NCBI RefSeq assembly: GCF_002567005.1
Contig: NZ_NUZU01000039.1
Coordinates: 535,689 to 599,688 of the forward strand
DNA length: 64,000 nt
Direction of reading: 5' to 3'
Source: Bacillus sp. AFS073361
GTDB taxonomy: Bacteria; Bacillota; Bacilli; Bacillales; Cytobacillaceae
Both the position numbers and the translations under genes were made by a program. The number at the start of each line of letters is the position of its first letter. Within the stretch, counting starts at the first letter, position 1. The notes under the pieces were generated by a model that had not been told where the DNA came from, did not search any database, and saw nothing but the letters and a program-made list of their open reading frames with translations. Below, piece by piece: positions 44,048 through 52,087 of this stretch.

Positions 44048-45256
44048 TTGAACATTGATGATATCATCGTAGCGCGTGAGAAAATGAAGGGAATTGTTCA
44101 TACCACTCCCCTCGATTATTCGAAGACTTTTAGTCAGCTCGCTCATAATGAAATTTTTTTAAAGCTGGAAAATCTCCAAAAAACAGGCTCCTTTAAAGTA
44201 AGGGGCTCTTACAATAAGCTAAATTCGCTCTCACAGGAAGAACTTTCAAAAGGTGTTGTCGCAGCATCTGCTGGAAACCATGCGCAAGGAGTAGCGTATT
44301 CGAGTCAAATGCTTGGAGTACCGTGCAAAATTGTAATGCCTAAAGGAGCTCCACTTAGTAAAATTCTAGCCACAAAACAATATGGTGCAGAAGTAATTTT
44401 AGAGGGTGCCACATTCGATGATGCTCTCTCCTATGCATTAAAACTTAAAGAGCAACTCGATGCCACCTTTATTCATGCTTTTGACGATGAGGCCATCATG
44501 ACAGGGCAAGGTACGGTCGGGTTAGAAATCTTTGACCAGCTTCCTGATGTGGAGGCGGTTGTTTGTCCAATTGGCGGCGGCGGGCTGATTGCTGGTGTGG
44601 CCATGGCAATTAAGGAAAAAAATCCCGATATATCGGTTTACGGTATTCAAGCACTAGCTTGCCCAAGTATGAAGCAGTCCTTGTTTGAAAATAAACCTGT
44701 GATGGTTGACTCCACTCCTACAATGGCGGATGGAATTGCCGTTAAAAAACCTGGGTTGAAGCCCTTTGAAATTGTTCAAAAATACGTGGATGATGTTTTT
44801 TGCGTCGATGAAATGGAAATTGCCAGGACCATGCTCATGTTGATGGAAAGAAATAAACTATTAGTAGAAGGATCAGGTGCTGTATCACTTGCTTCCCTAC
44901 TTTATGAAAAGTTGAATATAAGGGATAAAAAAGTGGTGGCTGTATTAAGCGGCGGCAACGTTGATATGAATTTTATTTCAAGAATTATAGAACGCGGTTT
45001 GGTTGAATCTGGAAGGTATGCGATTTTTACCATTACCTTAAAAGACAAACCAGGTGAACTGCAACGAGTCTTAAGCTCGATTACAGATTTGGATGCGAAC
45101 GTTCAATCTGTTAATCTCCATCGAATTGGCAAAGATATTTATCCCGGCTATGCCCAAATTGAGATTTCAGTCGAGACAAAAAACCACGATCATATTGAGC
45201 AGCTGCATAAAGTTCTTATCGAGAAAAACTATCGCGTGGAAATGGGTCATTGTTAG
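44048..45256 (+). CDS. ilvA: Threonine ammonia-lyase (catabolic type with C-terminal ACT domain)
   Basis: PLP enzyme of 402 residues that deaminates threonine to 2-oxobutyrate. The PLP Lys is in KTGSFKVRGSYNK (about 52), AASAGNHAQGVA follows, and the phosphate loop is GGGGLIAG. Residues about 325-402 form one ACT domain (ITLKDKPGELQRVLSSI), as in TdcB-like enzymes of Gram-positives. B. subtilis IlvA has a different C-terminal regulatory region, so a catabolic role is possible. The start is TTG with GGAGGAGAG upstream. Confidence 0.87.
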   Translation: MNIDDIIVAREKMKGIVHTTPLDYSKTFSQLAHNEIFLKLENLQKTGSFKVRGSYNKLNSLSQEELSKGVVAASAGNHAQGVAYSSQMLGVPCKIVMPKGAPLSKILATKQYGAEVILEGATFDDALSYALKLKEQLDATFIHAFDDEAIMTGQGTVGLEIFDQLPDVEAVVCPIGGGGLIAGVAMAIKEKNPDISVYGIQALACPSMKQSLFENKPVMVDSTPTMADGIAVKKPGLKPFEIVQKYVDDVFCVDEMEIARTMLMLMERNKLLVEGSGAVSLASLLYEKLNIRDKKVVAVLSGGNVDMNFISRIIERGLVESGRYAIFTITLKDKPGELQRVLSSITDLDANVQSVNLHRIGKDIYPGYAQIEISVETKNHDHIEQLHKVLIEKNYRVEMGHC

Positions 45257-45264
45257 AGTTATTT

Positions 45265-45286
45265 AGAGCTTGGGCGTCCAAGCTCT
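45265..45286 (+). terminator. ilvA terminator
   Basis: Nine-bp stem AGAGCTTGG / CCAAGCTCT with a GCGT loop, followed by TTAACTTATTT. Confidence 0.78.
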
Positions 45287-45295
45287 TTAACTTAT

Positions 45296-45775
45296 TTATA
45301 CTAGGTGCCCAATAATCTCCTCGTTTGTACATTGTAGAAAATCTGGGAGATCCTCTCGATTGGAAGTTAGTTGAAAATAATAAGTAACATCTTTGTCCTG
45401 ATAAGATTGATAGCGTAATATATTCTTTTCACAAGCAAGTTTACTTATGATCTGTTCATAAAATTGCCCCTGCGTCATACAATCCTTCGTACCTAAATGA
45501 ATGATCCCCTTTAGTTGATTTTCAATGATGAAGCGTAGTTGCTTTGCTAATTGAGCATCCAAAAGATTGTTACACACCAAATTGTTATAGACATCGATTA
45601 TTTTATTATTTTTTATGCTTTCTTTTATTAAATGCAATCTAGGGGAATTCTTCCCCCAGATTGCAGGGATTCGGCTAACAATCACTCGCTCATCCAAAAT
45701 TTCTTTAAGTATATTTTCACATGCGATTTTGAACTTCCCATAATCTGATTCAGCAAGAATAAGTACTTTTTCCAT
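45296..45775 (-). CDS. N-terminally truncated RmlD-like SDR (sugar-nucleotide-binding protein)
   Basis: Protein of 159 residues. It begins close to the catalytic YxxxK region of extended SDRs (SDYGKFKIACENIL), followed by a substrate-domain pattern (VIVSRIPAIWG ... GIIHLGTKDCMTQGQFYEQII) like dTDP-4-dehydrorhamnose reductase. The NAD-binding Rossmann half (about 130 residues with GxxGxxG) is absent, and no matching sequence precedes it. It is either a remnant or a small family of its own. A ribosome binding site (GGGGTGGGGA) is present upstream. Confidence 0.6.
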   Translation of the reverse strand: MEKVLILAESDYGKFKIACENILKEILDERVIVSRIPAIWGKNSPRLHLIKESIKNNKIIDVYNNLVCNNLLDAQLAKQLRFIIENQLKGIIHLGTKDCMTQGQFYEQIISKLACEKNILRYQSYQDKDVTYYFQLTSNREDLPDFLQCTNEEIIGHLV

Positions 45776-45821
45776 CACAATTCCCCACCCCTGCAACATT
45801 AGAATTTTTTTCTATGTAAAA

Positions 45822-45842
45822 AGCTAGGCATGCTACCTAGCT
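45822..45842 (-). terminator. yjdM terminator
   Basis: Stem AGCTAGG / CCTAGCT with a seven-base loop. TTTTT follows on the minus strand. Confidence 0.8.
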
Positions 45843-45850
45843 CTTTGATT

Positions 45851-46189
45851 CTACAACTTCTTTACAAATTCAGATTTTAAACTCATTGCTCCAAAACCAT
45901 CAATTTTGCAATCAATATTGTGGTCTCCATCCACTAAACGGATGTTTTTAACCTTTGTACCTGCTTTTAAGACTGATGAGCTTCCTTTAACTTTCAGGTC
46001 TTTAATAACGGAGATCGAGTCCCCATCATTTAAGACATTTCCATTGGAATCCTTCACTACTTTTAGATCTTCTTGTTCTGCTTCTGATTCTAAATTCCAT
46101 TCATGAGCGCATTCAGGACAAACAAAAAGACTTCCGTCCTCGTACGTATATTCAGAATTACATTTTGGGCAGTTCGGTAGATTAGACAT
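45851..46189 (-). CDS. yjdM: YjdM/PhnA-family zinc-ribbon protein
   Basis: Protein of 112 residues. The N-terminal zinc ribbon CPKCNSEYTYEDGSLFVCPEC (two Cys pairs, residues 7-27) is followed by the conserved C-terminal domain with DSNGNVLNDGDSISVIKDLKVKG. Once linked to phosphonate use (phnA), the family's function is not settled. The start at 46189 has GGAGG upstream. It is monocistronic. Confidence 0.88.
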   Translation of the reverse strand: MSNLPNCPKCNSEYTYEDGSLFVCPECAHEWNLESEAEQEDLKVVKDSNGNVLNDGDSISVIKDLKVKGSSSVLKAGTKVKNIRLVDGDHNIDCKIDGFGAMSLKSEFVKKL

Positions 46190-46371
46190 TTGTAGAATAC
46201 CTCCATTCATCCCTGTTATTCTAATACATCCGATGGGTTCTAGTCTATATCTGTTTAAGAATGCAAAATATATCTCATTTAGACATAACCCCCGATTAAA
46301 AATACATTTTCAACTTATATATTCTTGAAAACCCCCTGGATTCCTTGTATTCACTCTCTTACAAAAAAAGA

Positions 46372-46415
46372 GTGCCTGACACCAATTCGGTGAATACCGA
46401 ATTGGTGTCAGGCAC
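46372..46415 (-). terminator. hxlB terminator formed by a GTGTCAGGCAC repeat pair
   Basis: Perfect 20-bp stem (46372-46391 with 46396-46415) and a GAAT loop. The T run CTCTTTTTTTG on the minus strand ends the hxlAB transcript. The arms carry the GTGCCTGACACC motif that recurs at four other places in the window. Confidence 0.85.
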
Positions 46416-46427
46416 CATTCATTTTTC

Positions 46428-46976
46428 CTATTCTAAATTGCTATGTCGGCCGAAAGCTAGTGTGTGGTCTACTTCATTGAGTTTGCTGTATAGCAAACAT
46501 AGGGTATCAAATAGAATGTGTGCACATTGGTCAAATAATGAACCTAGCGGCTGGATTGTTTTCAATTCGTTCTCACGTCGATACTTTGTTGCTGCTTGTA
46601 CATGGAGAATTTCCGTTGCCGCTGCTGCTAATGGCGACTCGGGATTGGTCGTCACAGCCATTACCGGACAGCCAAGGGAGTTCGTTTTTTCAGCAGTCCA
46701 AACCACATTTTTCGTTGTACCTGAACCGGAAATGGCCACTAAAAGATCCCCTTCAGCAATCGATGGTGTAATCGTTTCCCCTACAACATACACTGTTGCT
46801 CCCAGGTGCATTAAGCGCATCGCAAATGATTTAGCCATTAACCCGGAGCGTCCTTCACCGATAACAAAAATCCGCTTTGCCTTTTGCAATTGAACCGCTA
46901 ACTCCTGAAGCTGAGCCTCTTCCATTTGGGTAAGAACCGTTTCTACTTCTTTTAAAATAGTAGGAATTACTAACAT
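46428..46976 (-). CDS. hxlB: 6-phospho-3-hexuloisomerase homologue (SIS domain)
   Basis: SIS-domain isomerase of 182 residues. GEGRSGLMAKSFAMRLMHLGATVYVVGE and ISGSGTTKNV match phosphohexuloisomerases, which convert D-arabino-3-hexulose-6-P to fructose-6-P. It overlaps the hxlA homologue by seven bases, with GGAGGAGA upstream, so the two act together. The pair is under the LacI operator at 47641-47665 rather than an HxlR-type regulator, hinting at a sugar route rather than formaldehyde defence. Confidence 0.85.
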   Translation of the reverse strand: MLVIPTILKEVETVLTQMEEAQLQELAVQLQKAKRIFVIGEGRSGLMAKSFAMRLMHLGATVYVVGETITPSIAEGDLLVAISGSGTTKNVVWTAEKTNSLGCPVMAVTTNPESPLAAAATEILHVQAATKYRRENELKTIQPLGSLFDQCAHILFDTLCLLYSKLNEVDHTLAFGRHSNLE

Positions 46977-47611
46977 GTCGTTTTCTCCTCCGTTTTTGAT
47001 ATAACTTGTTTAAATCGTGCCGCTGCCACGGATGGGTTTTCCGCATTCGTAATCGCTGAGCCGATAATGACCACTGCTGGATGTATAGATTTGATGAGAT
47101 CCTCTATCGAACCCAGCTTAATCCCTCCTGCTGCTGCCACCTGAAACCCTGAGAAATCACTAGGCTTAGTTCCTTGATTTTGATCGCCTAATTCCTCTTG
47201 TTGATCCTTACTCACATGCTCGCAAAAAATGGCATCATTGTATTTCCGTAATGCTTGTTTTTGTTCATCCGATGTATTTAATAAATCAATCATGACTTTT
47301 TTTTGATAACGATTGGCCACTTCCATACATGTATCAATGGTCACTAGTGGAGAAACTCCCATGACCGTTGCCACATCTGCTCCCGCTTCAAAACAAAGTT
47401 CAAATTCATAACGGGCATTATCAATCGTTTTAATATCTGCAACAATTTGTTTATTTGGAAAGGCTTGTTTTATCTCTTTAATACTCTTTACGCCGAATTC
47501 CTTAATGAGCGAAGTCCCAACCTCAATCCAATTAATGGAATCCTCCACTTTTTTCGTTAATTCGATTGCTTCAGCTATATCCATTCGATCCAAAGCCAGT
47601 TGTATATTCAT
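46970..47611 (-). CDS. hxlA: 3-hexulose-6-phosphate synthase / keto-gulonate-phosphate decarboxylase homologue
   Basis: Orotidine-decarboxylase-like TIM barrel of 213 residues. LALD at the start, IEVGTSLIKEFG, VADIKTIDNARYE and AAAGGIKLGSI are the family's active-site strands. HPS condenses formaldehyde with ribulose-5-P; the sister UlaD group decarboxylates 3-keto-L-gulonate-6-P. The middle region (CEHVSKDQQEELGDQN) diverges from B. subtilis HxlA, so the reaction is uncertain. The start at 47611 has AAAGGAG upstream. Confidence 0.8.
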   Translation of the reverse strand: MNIQLALDRMDIAEAIELTKKVEDSINWIEVGTSLIKEFGVKSIKEIKQAFPNKQIVADIKTIDNARYEFELCFEAGADVATVMGVSPLVTIDTCMEVANRYQKKVMIDLLNTSDEQKQALRKYNDAIFCEHVSKDQQEELGDQNQGTKPSDFSGFQVAAAGGIKLGSIEDLIKSIHPAVVIIGSAITNAENPSVAAARFKQVISKTEEKTTC

Positions 47612-47640
47612 AATCAAACTCCTTTATATGGGTTTGTTGA

Positions 47641-47665
47641 TAAACCGATTTACTAAATCGGTTTA
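47641..47665. promoter_or_regulatory. LacI operator of hxlAB: two 12-bp palindromes at 13-bp spacing
   Basis: TAAACCGATTTA (47641-47652) and TAAATCGGTTTA (47654-47665) together form one perfect larger palindrome. It lies just past the -10 of the hxlA promoter. The same unit occurs three times at 51917-51954. Confidence 0.8.
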
Positions 47666-47672
47666 TGAAAAG

Positions 47673-47701
47673 ATTATACTTCATTTGTAAGCGTTTTTCA
47701 A
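47673..47701 (-). promoter_or_regulatory. hxlA promoter with cre-like element
   Basis: On the minus strand TTGAAA (47701-47696), 17-bp spacer, TATAAT (47678-47673). A CcpA-like sequence AAAAACGCTTACA overlaps the -35 and spacer (12 of 14 consensus positions). Confidence 0.72.
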
Positions 47702-47704
47702 TAT

Positions 47705-47736
47705 GTGCCTGAACCTTTGTCATGGTGTCAGGCACC
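47705..47736. repeat. GTGTCAGGCAC repeat pair between lacI and hxlA
   Basis: GTGCCTGAacc and GGTGTCAGGCAC, an imperfect hairpin directly after the LacI stop codon; probably a weak terminator. Confidence 0.6.
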
Positions 47737-47747
47737 ACTAAATCTTT

Positions 47748-48725
47748 TTACATCATTCTACTTGGAAAGACAAACACTTCAGGGGATATGTTGCTTTTGT
47801 TAATTTGTTCAAATAATAGTTCAGCGGCCTTTTTTCCCATTTCCTTTGCTGGCTGTACGATGAAGGAAATCGGCGCCTCTAGCAAATGTGCAAATGGAAT
47901 ATTATCAAATACGACCAATTCAAGTTCTTTTCCAAGCTTAATACCCTTTTCCTTTAGAAATTCTAAGACCGCCAGTAAGACTCGATCATTTGCTGCAAAG
48001 ATGGCCGTTGGCTTAACATCTAAAGCAAAAAGTTGTTCAATTTTGCTTTTCAATTCAGGGATACTCGCTTTGATAATGAAGTCTGGATTTACCTCCATAC
48101 CGGCATGGGCAACAGCCTTTGTATATCCTGCCAACCGATCGATACGGGTACTAACTGTCAGAGGCTGGACCACAAATGCAATATTCTGGTGACCCTTCTC
48201 AATCAAATGCTGCACAGCCTTATACGTAGAATCCGTATTATCGGTAATGATGGAAAACACATCAAGATTCTCTACTTTTCTATCAACAAAAACAACGGGA
48301 TAGCCCTGTTTGACCATCCGTTTGTATAAATCATTATTTTTCCCTGTAGGAAAAATAATCAAACCATCTACCTGCTTAGCCCGTAACATTTCAATATATT
48401 TCTTTTCCTTTTCAGGATCATCATCGGCATTACAGACGATGGCGTGCAAATCATGTTTATGACAAAAATCCTCAATAGCACGGCTGATTTCCGTTGAAAA
48501 ATAATGCGTAATATTAGCGACAATGATTCCCACCATCGAGGTTCGTTTTTGTTTCAAGCTTCTAGCAATAAAATTCGGCTGATAGCCAAGTTCTTCAATT
48601 GCTTCTTTAATTTTTAGTTTCGTTTTTTCCCCCATATATTCAAACCGATTATTTAAGTATTGAGAAACGGTACTTTTTGATACACCGGCTGCTTTTGCGA
48701 CGTCGGCCATTGTTACTTTTTCCAT
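47748..48725 (-). CDS. LacI-family regulator (KdgR-like)
   Basis: Repressor of 325 residues. The N-terminal LacI HTH (TMADVAKAAGVSKSTVSQYLNNRFEYMGEKTKLKIKEAIEELGYQPN) and a periplasmic-binding-like sensor domain (about 62-325) are complete. It lies between the kinase-transporter operon and hxlAB. Palindromic operators at both promoters mark these as its targets. The B. subtilis KdgR gene occupies a comparable place in the kdg operon. The inducer is probably the pathway's sugar or a phosphate of it. Confidence 0.88.
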   Translation of the reverse strand: MEKVTMADVAKAAGVSKSTVSQYLNNRFEYMGEKTKLKIKEAIEELGYQPNFIARSLKQKRTSMVGIIVANITHYFSTEISRAIEDFCHKHDLHAIVCNADDDPEKEKKYIEMLRAKQVDGLIIFPTGKNNDLYKRMVKQGYPVVFVDRKVENLDVFSIITDNTDSTYKAVQHLIEKGHQNIAFVVQPLTVSTRIDRLAGYTKAVAHAGMEVNPDFIIKASIPELKSKIEQLFALDVKPTAIFAANDRVLLAVLEFLKEKGIKLGKELELVVFDNIPFAHLLEAPISFIVQPAKEMGKKAAELLFEQINKSNISPEVFVFPSRMM

Positions 48726-48836
48726 GCCTATCTTCCTCTTTCCTCTTGGTCACTGACTTCATTTTAGCGGCAAATCTACTAACTTTCCAGTTATGACGAA
48801 CGGATTGTTCTTAAAGATGAGAACCTCTATAAATAA

Positions 48837-48866
48837 GAAACAGCCTTGGAAAGATTCCAAAGCTGC
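48837..48866 (-). terminator. Terminator of the isomerase-kinase-transporter operon
   Basis: Stem CAGCCTTGG / CCAAAGCTG with one mismatch, then TTTCTTATTTA on the minus strand. Confidence 0.6.
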
Positions 48867-48876
48867 TTCCACTTTT

Positions 48877-50160
48877 TTAAGCACTCATTTTAACACCTTT
48901 TGGCTTGCTTTTATCCTTTTTTGCCGATTTAACCGCTAAGATGGTTAAAATTGCAGAAAGGAATAGAGAACCTGCCATAAAGATATATGAAGTACCGAAT
49001 CCACCAGTAGCATCATTTAAATATCCTACGATATAAGCACCAACAAATGAGCCTAACGCACCCATACTGTTAATAAGGGCCATCGCACCGCCAGCAACAT
49101 TACGCGGAAGGATTTCCGGAATGATGGCAAAGAATGGACCGTATGGAGCATACATGGCACCGCCAGCAATCACGAGTAAGACAAATGAAATCCAGAAATG
49201 TTCTGTTCCAATCGCATAAGAAGCATAGAAAGCGATTGCACCAATCAATAGGAATGGCCAAACAAATGCGTTTCGATTCAATGTTTTATCAGAGAAATAA
49301 GAAGCCACAAACATAAGGATAATAGCTAAAATATAAGGAACTGAAGATAACCAGCCTGTTTCTACAATATCCATATTTGGTGCGGCTTTAATAATCGATG
49401 GAAGCCACATAACAAACCCATATACCCCGATGCTCCATAAGAAGTATTGTGCACTTAACAAAATAACTGGTTTTGATTTAAAGGCTTCGCTGTAATTTTT
49501 TACAGGCTTAATTCCTTCTTGCTCTTTTGCTAATTGTTGTTCAAAATCATGCTTTTCTTGTTCAGTTAACCATTTCGCATCTCTCGGTTTGTCATTGACA
49601 ACTTTCCACCAAATAAATGCCCAAATCACAGCCGGAAGACCCTCAGCGATGAACATCCATCTCCAGCCCACAGAGTTAACTAAATAACCAGAAACAATTG
49701 ACATCCATAATACCGTTGCAGGATTTCCTAAAATAAGGAATGTATTTGCACGAGAACGTTCTGCTTTCGTAAACCAGTTACTTAAGAGTACCAGCATGGA
49801 CGGCATAACGGCACTTTCCACAACTCCAAGTAAAAAACGAATCACAAATAACAATTTAATATTCGAGATCATACCTGTAAAGGAAGCTAATAACCCCCAT
49901 GCAATCAAGGACCAGAAAATGAGAACCTTCGCACTCTTTTTCTCGGCAAATGCCGCACCAGGTACTTGGAAAAAGAAATATCCTAAGAAGAATAGAGAAC
50001 CAAGTAACGAAGAAGTACCAGCAGTAATGTGAAGATCCTCCGCTAATCCTGAAGCCGCACCGAATCCATAGTTGGCACGGTCAAGATAAGCTAAACTGTA
50101 CGTGATAAAGGCAATTGGAATAAGACGTAACCATCGTTGTTTTGCAATCGTTTGTTTCAT
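48877..50160 (-). CDS. MFS transporter, anion:cation symporter family
   Basis: Transporter of 427 residues, about twelve segments. TYSLAYLDRANYGFG, FLGYFFFQVPGA and RFLLGVVESAVMPSMLVLLSNWFT are typical of the ACS/phthalate-hexuronate family. It likely imports the sugar acid or keto sugar used by this LacI regulon. Its ribosome binding site (GAGGGAGTG) lies in the last codons of the kinase gene, with the ATG one base after that stop codon: strong coupling. Confidence 0.87.
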   Translation of the reverse strand: MKQTIAKQRWLRLIPIAFITYSLAYLDRANYGFGAASGLAEDLHITAGTSSLLGSLFFLGYFFFQVPGAAFAEKKSAKVLIFWSLIAWGLLASFTGMISNIKLLFVIRFLLGVVESAVMPSMLVLLSNWFTKAERSRANTFLILGNPATVLWMSIVSGYLVNSVGWRWMFIAEGLPAVIWAFIWWKVVNDKPRDAKWLTEQEKHDFEQQLAKEQEGIKPVKNYSEAFKSKPVILLSAQYFLWSIGVYGFVMWLPSIIKAAPNMDIVETGWLSSVPYILAIILMFVASYFSDKTLNRNAFVWPFLLIGAIAFYASYAIGTEHFWISFVLLVIAGGAMYAPYGPFFAIIPEILPRNVAGGAMALINSMGALGSFVGAYIVGYLNDATGGFGTSYIFMAGSLFLSAILTILAVKSAKKDKSKPKGVKMSA

Positions 50161-50161
50161 G

Positions 50162-51121
50162 TTATTTCACTCCCTCTAATTGATTTTCTATATATTTTTC
50201 TAACACTGCTTTGGTTGGATAGCCATCATTATCACCAGGTGATTGAACCGCTAACGCACCAATCGCATTGCCTCTTAAAACCGCATCCTGAACGTTTAAA
50301 CCTTCGAGTAATCCACTGATCACCCCAACCGCAAAACCATCGCCGGCCCCAACGGTATCAACCACTTTTTCCACATGAAAGCCGCGAACGGTGCCTTCTT
50401 CTGTAGCTGTTTTATAAAAAGCTCCCTCAGCCCCAAGCTTAATGACTACCAGCTCTACGCCCTTTTCTAAATAGAAGGAAGCGATTTCACGGGGTTCCTT
50501 AAAACCTGTTAAAATTTCACCTTCAGTAATACCAGGTAACACATAATCTGCTTGGAACGCCACCTCATTGATTTCCCTTACCATTTCTTCTTGTGATGCC
50601 CAGAGTGTTGGTCTTAAATTCGGGTCAAAGGAAACCTTTTTACCGTTCTTTTTCATAAAGGTTAGAGCGTGTTTTGCAAAGGCTCTTGTACTTTCCGAGA
50701 GGGCTAATGGAATCCCCGTCATATGCATGTGCTTTGCATGCTGAAAGTACTCTTCATTGAAATCATTGCAGTTTAAATGGCTTGCCGCCGATCCTTTGCG
50801 AAAATATTGAACCTCTGGGTCGCCCTCTAAAACCATCGATTTCAACTGGAACCCAGTCGGATAGTGTGGGTCAATCAAAACATGCCCAGTGTCAACGTTT
50901 TCATTTTTGATCCGTTCGATGACAAACTTTCCAAACGCATCGTTTCCGACTTTACTCGCCCAACCTGAGCGCAAGCCCAATCTAGCAAGTCCAATGGCCA
51001 CATTTGTTTCTGCTCCAGCAAGTTCACGGGTAAATTGGCTGACTTCGTGTAAGGAACCTGGATGATTGGCCATAAACATTGCCATTGCTTCACCAAAAGT
51101 AATTGTATCTAAATGTTGCAT
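50162..51121 (-). CDS. kdgK: PfkB-family sugar kinase, 2-keto-3-deoxygluconate kinase type
   Basis: Ribokinase-fold kinase of 319 residues. TFGEAMAMF, AGAETNVAIGLARLGL, SKVGNDAFGKFV, FDPNLRPTLW and the catalytic VDTVGAGDGFAVGVISG follow the B. subtilis KdgK pattern closely. KdgK phosphorylates 2-keto-3-deoxygluconate, but no KDPG aldolase is present in this regulon, so a different keto-sugar may be the substrate. It overlaps the upstream isomerase gene by 13 bases. Confidence 0.83.
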   Translation of the reverse strand: MQHLDTITFGEAMAMFMANHPGSLHEVSQFTRELAGAETNVAIGLARLGLRSGWASKVGNDAFGKFVIERIKNENVDTGHVLIDPHYPTGFQLKSMVLEGDPEVQYFRKGSAASHLNCNDFNEEYFQHAKHMHMTGIPLALSESTRAFAKHALTFMKKNGKKVSFDPNLRPTLWASQEEMVREINEVAFQADYVLPGITEGEILTGFKEPREIASFYLEKGVELVVIKLGAEGAFYKTATEEGTVRGFHVEKVVDTVGAGDGFAVGVISGLLEGLNVQDAVLRGNAIGALAVQSPGDNDGYPTKAVLEKYIENQLEGVK

Positions 51122-51876
51122 GATATAACCTCACTTTCCATAATCATCTGAACAAACTCTCGTGTTCTCTCCTTCGGTTCAATGGGAAACTCAAGCGCCT
51201 TCACCATTTCAGCGGGAAAATGATTCATGACCTTCTCCCAACTGTGACTTTCATCTTTTTGCAGCGGCACCGTGATAAACTCTCCATTATCATCTTCTAC
51301 CTGTTTTAAATGCAAATACATGACATATGGTGCAAGCTTGCTGACGGCTTCGTCTACTTCTTGACCAGAATAATACCAGTTTCCGGCATCAAAAGTCATT
51401 TTAACTGGTGTACTCTGTTCGGAGGCGCTTTCAAAAAAGGATGATAAATGATGGATATTCCCTCCATGAAGCGTTTGATCATTTTCAACCAACAATTGAA
51501 CTTCCTGATGCTGATCCAAAAAGGTATTCAGTTCGATAAGATCAGATTGGCCTTTTTGAAAATAGCCAAGTGACACTTTAATCCATTTAGCACCGAGATC
51601 TTTTCCTTCTTCAAAAATCTCAATTAATTCCTTCTTGTTCAATTGGTGATCCACTTTCCATAACTCAATCGGAGCCGAATATACTGTGAATAATTGATAT
51701 TGTTCAATTTCTTGTTTAATTTGATGAAGTGGTGGATCTTCGACCGACAATAATTCGCGTCGAATCTCAATTCCATAAGCACCTGAATCTGCAATGAGAT
51801 TAATAAATGAAGTTTGCCCTTTCTTCAAGACTTCAAATCTATCAAATGCGTTTATCGGGACAATTACATTATTCAT
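51109..51876 (-). CDS. Sugar isomerase/epimerase-type TIM barrel protein
   Basis: AP-endonuclease-2-type barrel of 255 residues. GIEIRRELL, LLVENDQTLHG, MTFDAGNWYYSG, YLHLKQVED and ALEFPIEP are the expected metal-site strands. It probably isomerises or epimerises the imported sugar before phosphorylation. The start at 51876 has AAAAGGGGA upstream. It is the first gene of the operon behind the triple LacI operator. Confidence 0.75.
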   Translation of the reverse strand: MNNVIVPINAFDRFEVLKKGQTSFINLIADSGAYGIEIRRELLSVEDPPLHQIKQEIEQYQLFTVYSAPIELWKVDHQLNKKELIEIFEEGKDLGAKWIKVSLGYFQKGQSDLIELNTFLDQHQEVQLLVENDQTLHGGNIHHLSSFFESASEQSTPVKMTFDAGNWYYSGQEVDEAVSKLAPYVMYLHLKQVEDDNGEFITVPLQKDESHSWEKVMNHFPAEMVKALEFPIEPKERTREFVQMIMESEVISCNI

Positions 51877-51916
51877 AACAAAATCCCCTTTTAAATAAAT
51901 ACTTGTGATCATAGGA

Positions 51917-51954
51917 TAAACCGTTTTAGTAAATCGATTTAGTAAATCGATTTA
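51917..51954. promoter_or_regulatory. LacI operator of the kinase operon: three palindromes at 13-bp spacing
   Basis: TAAACCGTTTTA (51917-51928), TAAATCGATTTA (51930-51941) and TAAATCGATTTA (51943-51954). The last two are perfect 12-bp palindromes. They lie directly after the -10 box of the promoter. Confidence 0.82.
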
Positions 51955-51959
51955 TACAT

Positions 51960-51989
51960 ATTATAAACCTAGTGAAAGCGCTTTTGCAA
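51960..51989 (-). promoter_or_regulatory. Promoter of the isomerase-kinase-transporter operon with cre-like site
   Basis: On the minus strand TTGCAA (51989-51984), 18-bp spacer, TATAAT (51965-51960). The spacer begins with AAGCGCTTTCA, a CcpA cre core. Confidence 0.75.
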
Positions 51990-52005
51990 TAAAAAATTAA
52001 ATTTT

Positions 52006-52026
52006 TTTTGGTGCCTGACACCAAAA
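52006..52026. repeat. Single GGTGCCTGACACC repeat
   Basis: TTTTGGTG and CACCAAAA flank CCTGA: one half-copy of the dispersed motif, forming a small hairpin without a useful T run. Between it and 52087 nothing else is seen. Confidence 0.6.
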
Positions 52027-52087
52027 TTAGGATGGCTCCAAAAGAAGAACCCCCAAAATTATGGAGGCTCGTAAGTTTATCTGGATG

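Noticed and set aside
46970..47611. Formaldehyde detoxification operon hxlAB under HxlR
   Set aside because: No HxlR gene is near and the promoter carries the LacI operator shared with the kinase operon. A formaldehyde role is not excluded but is not the first reading.
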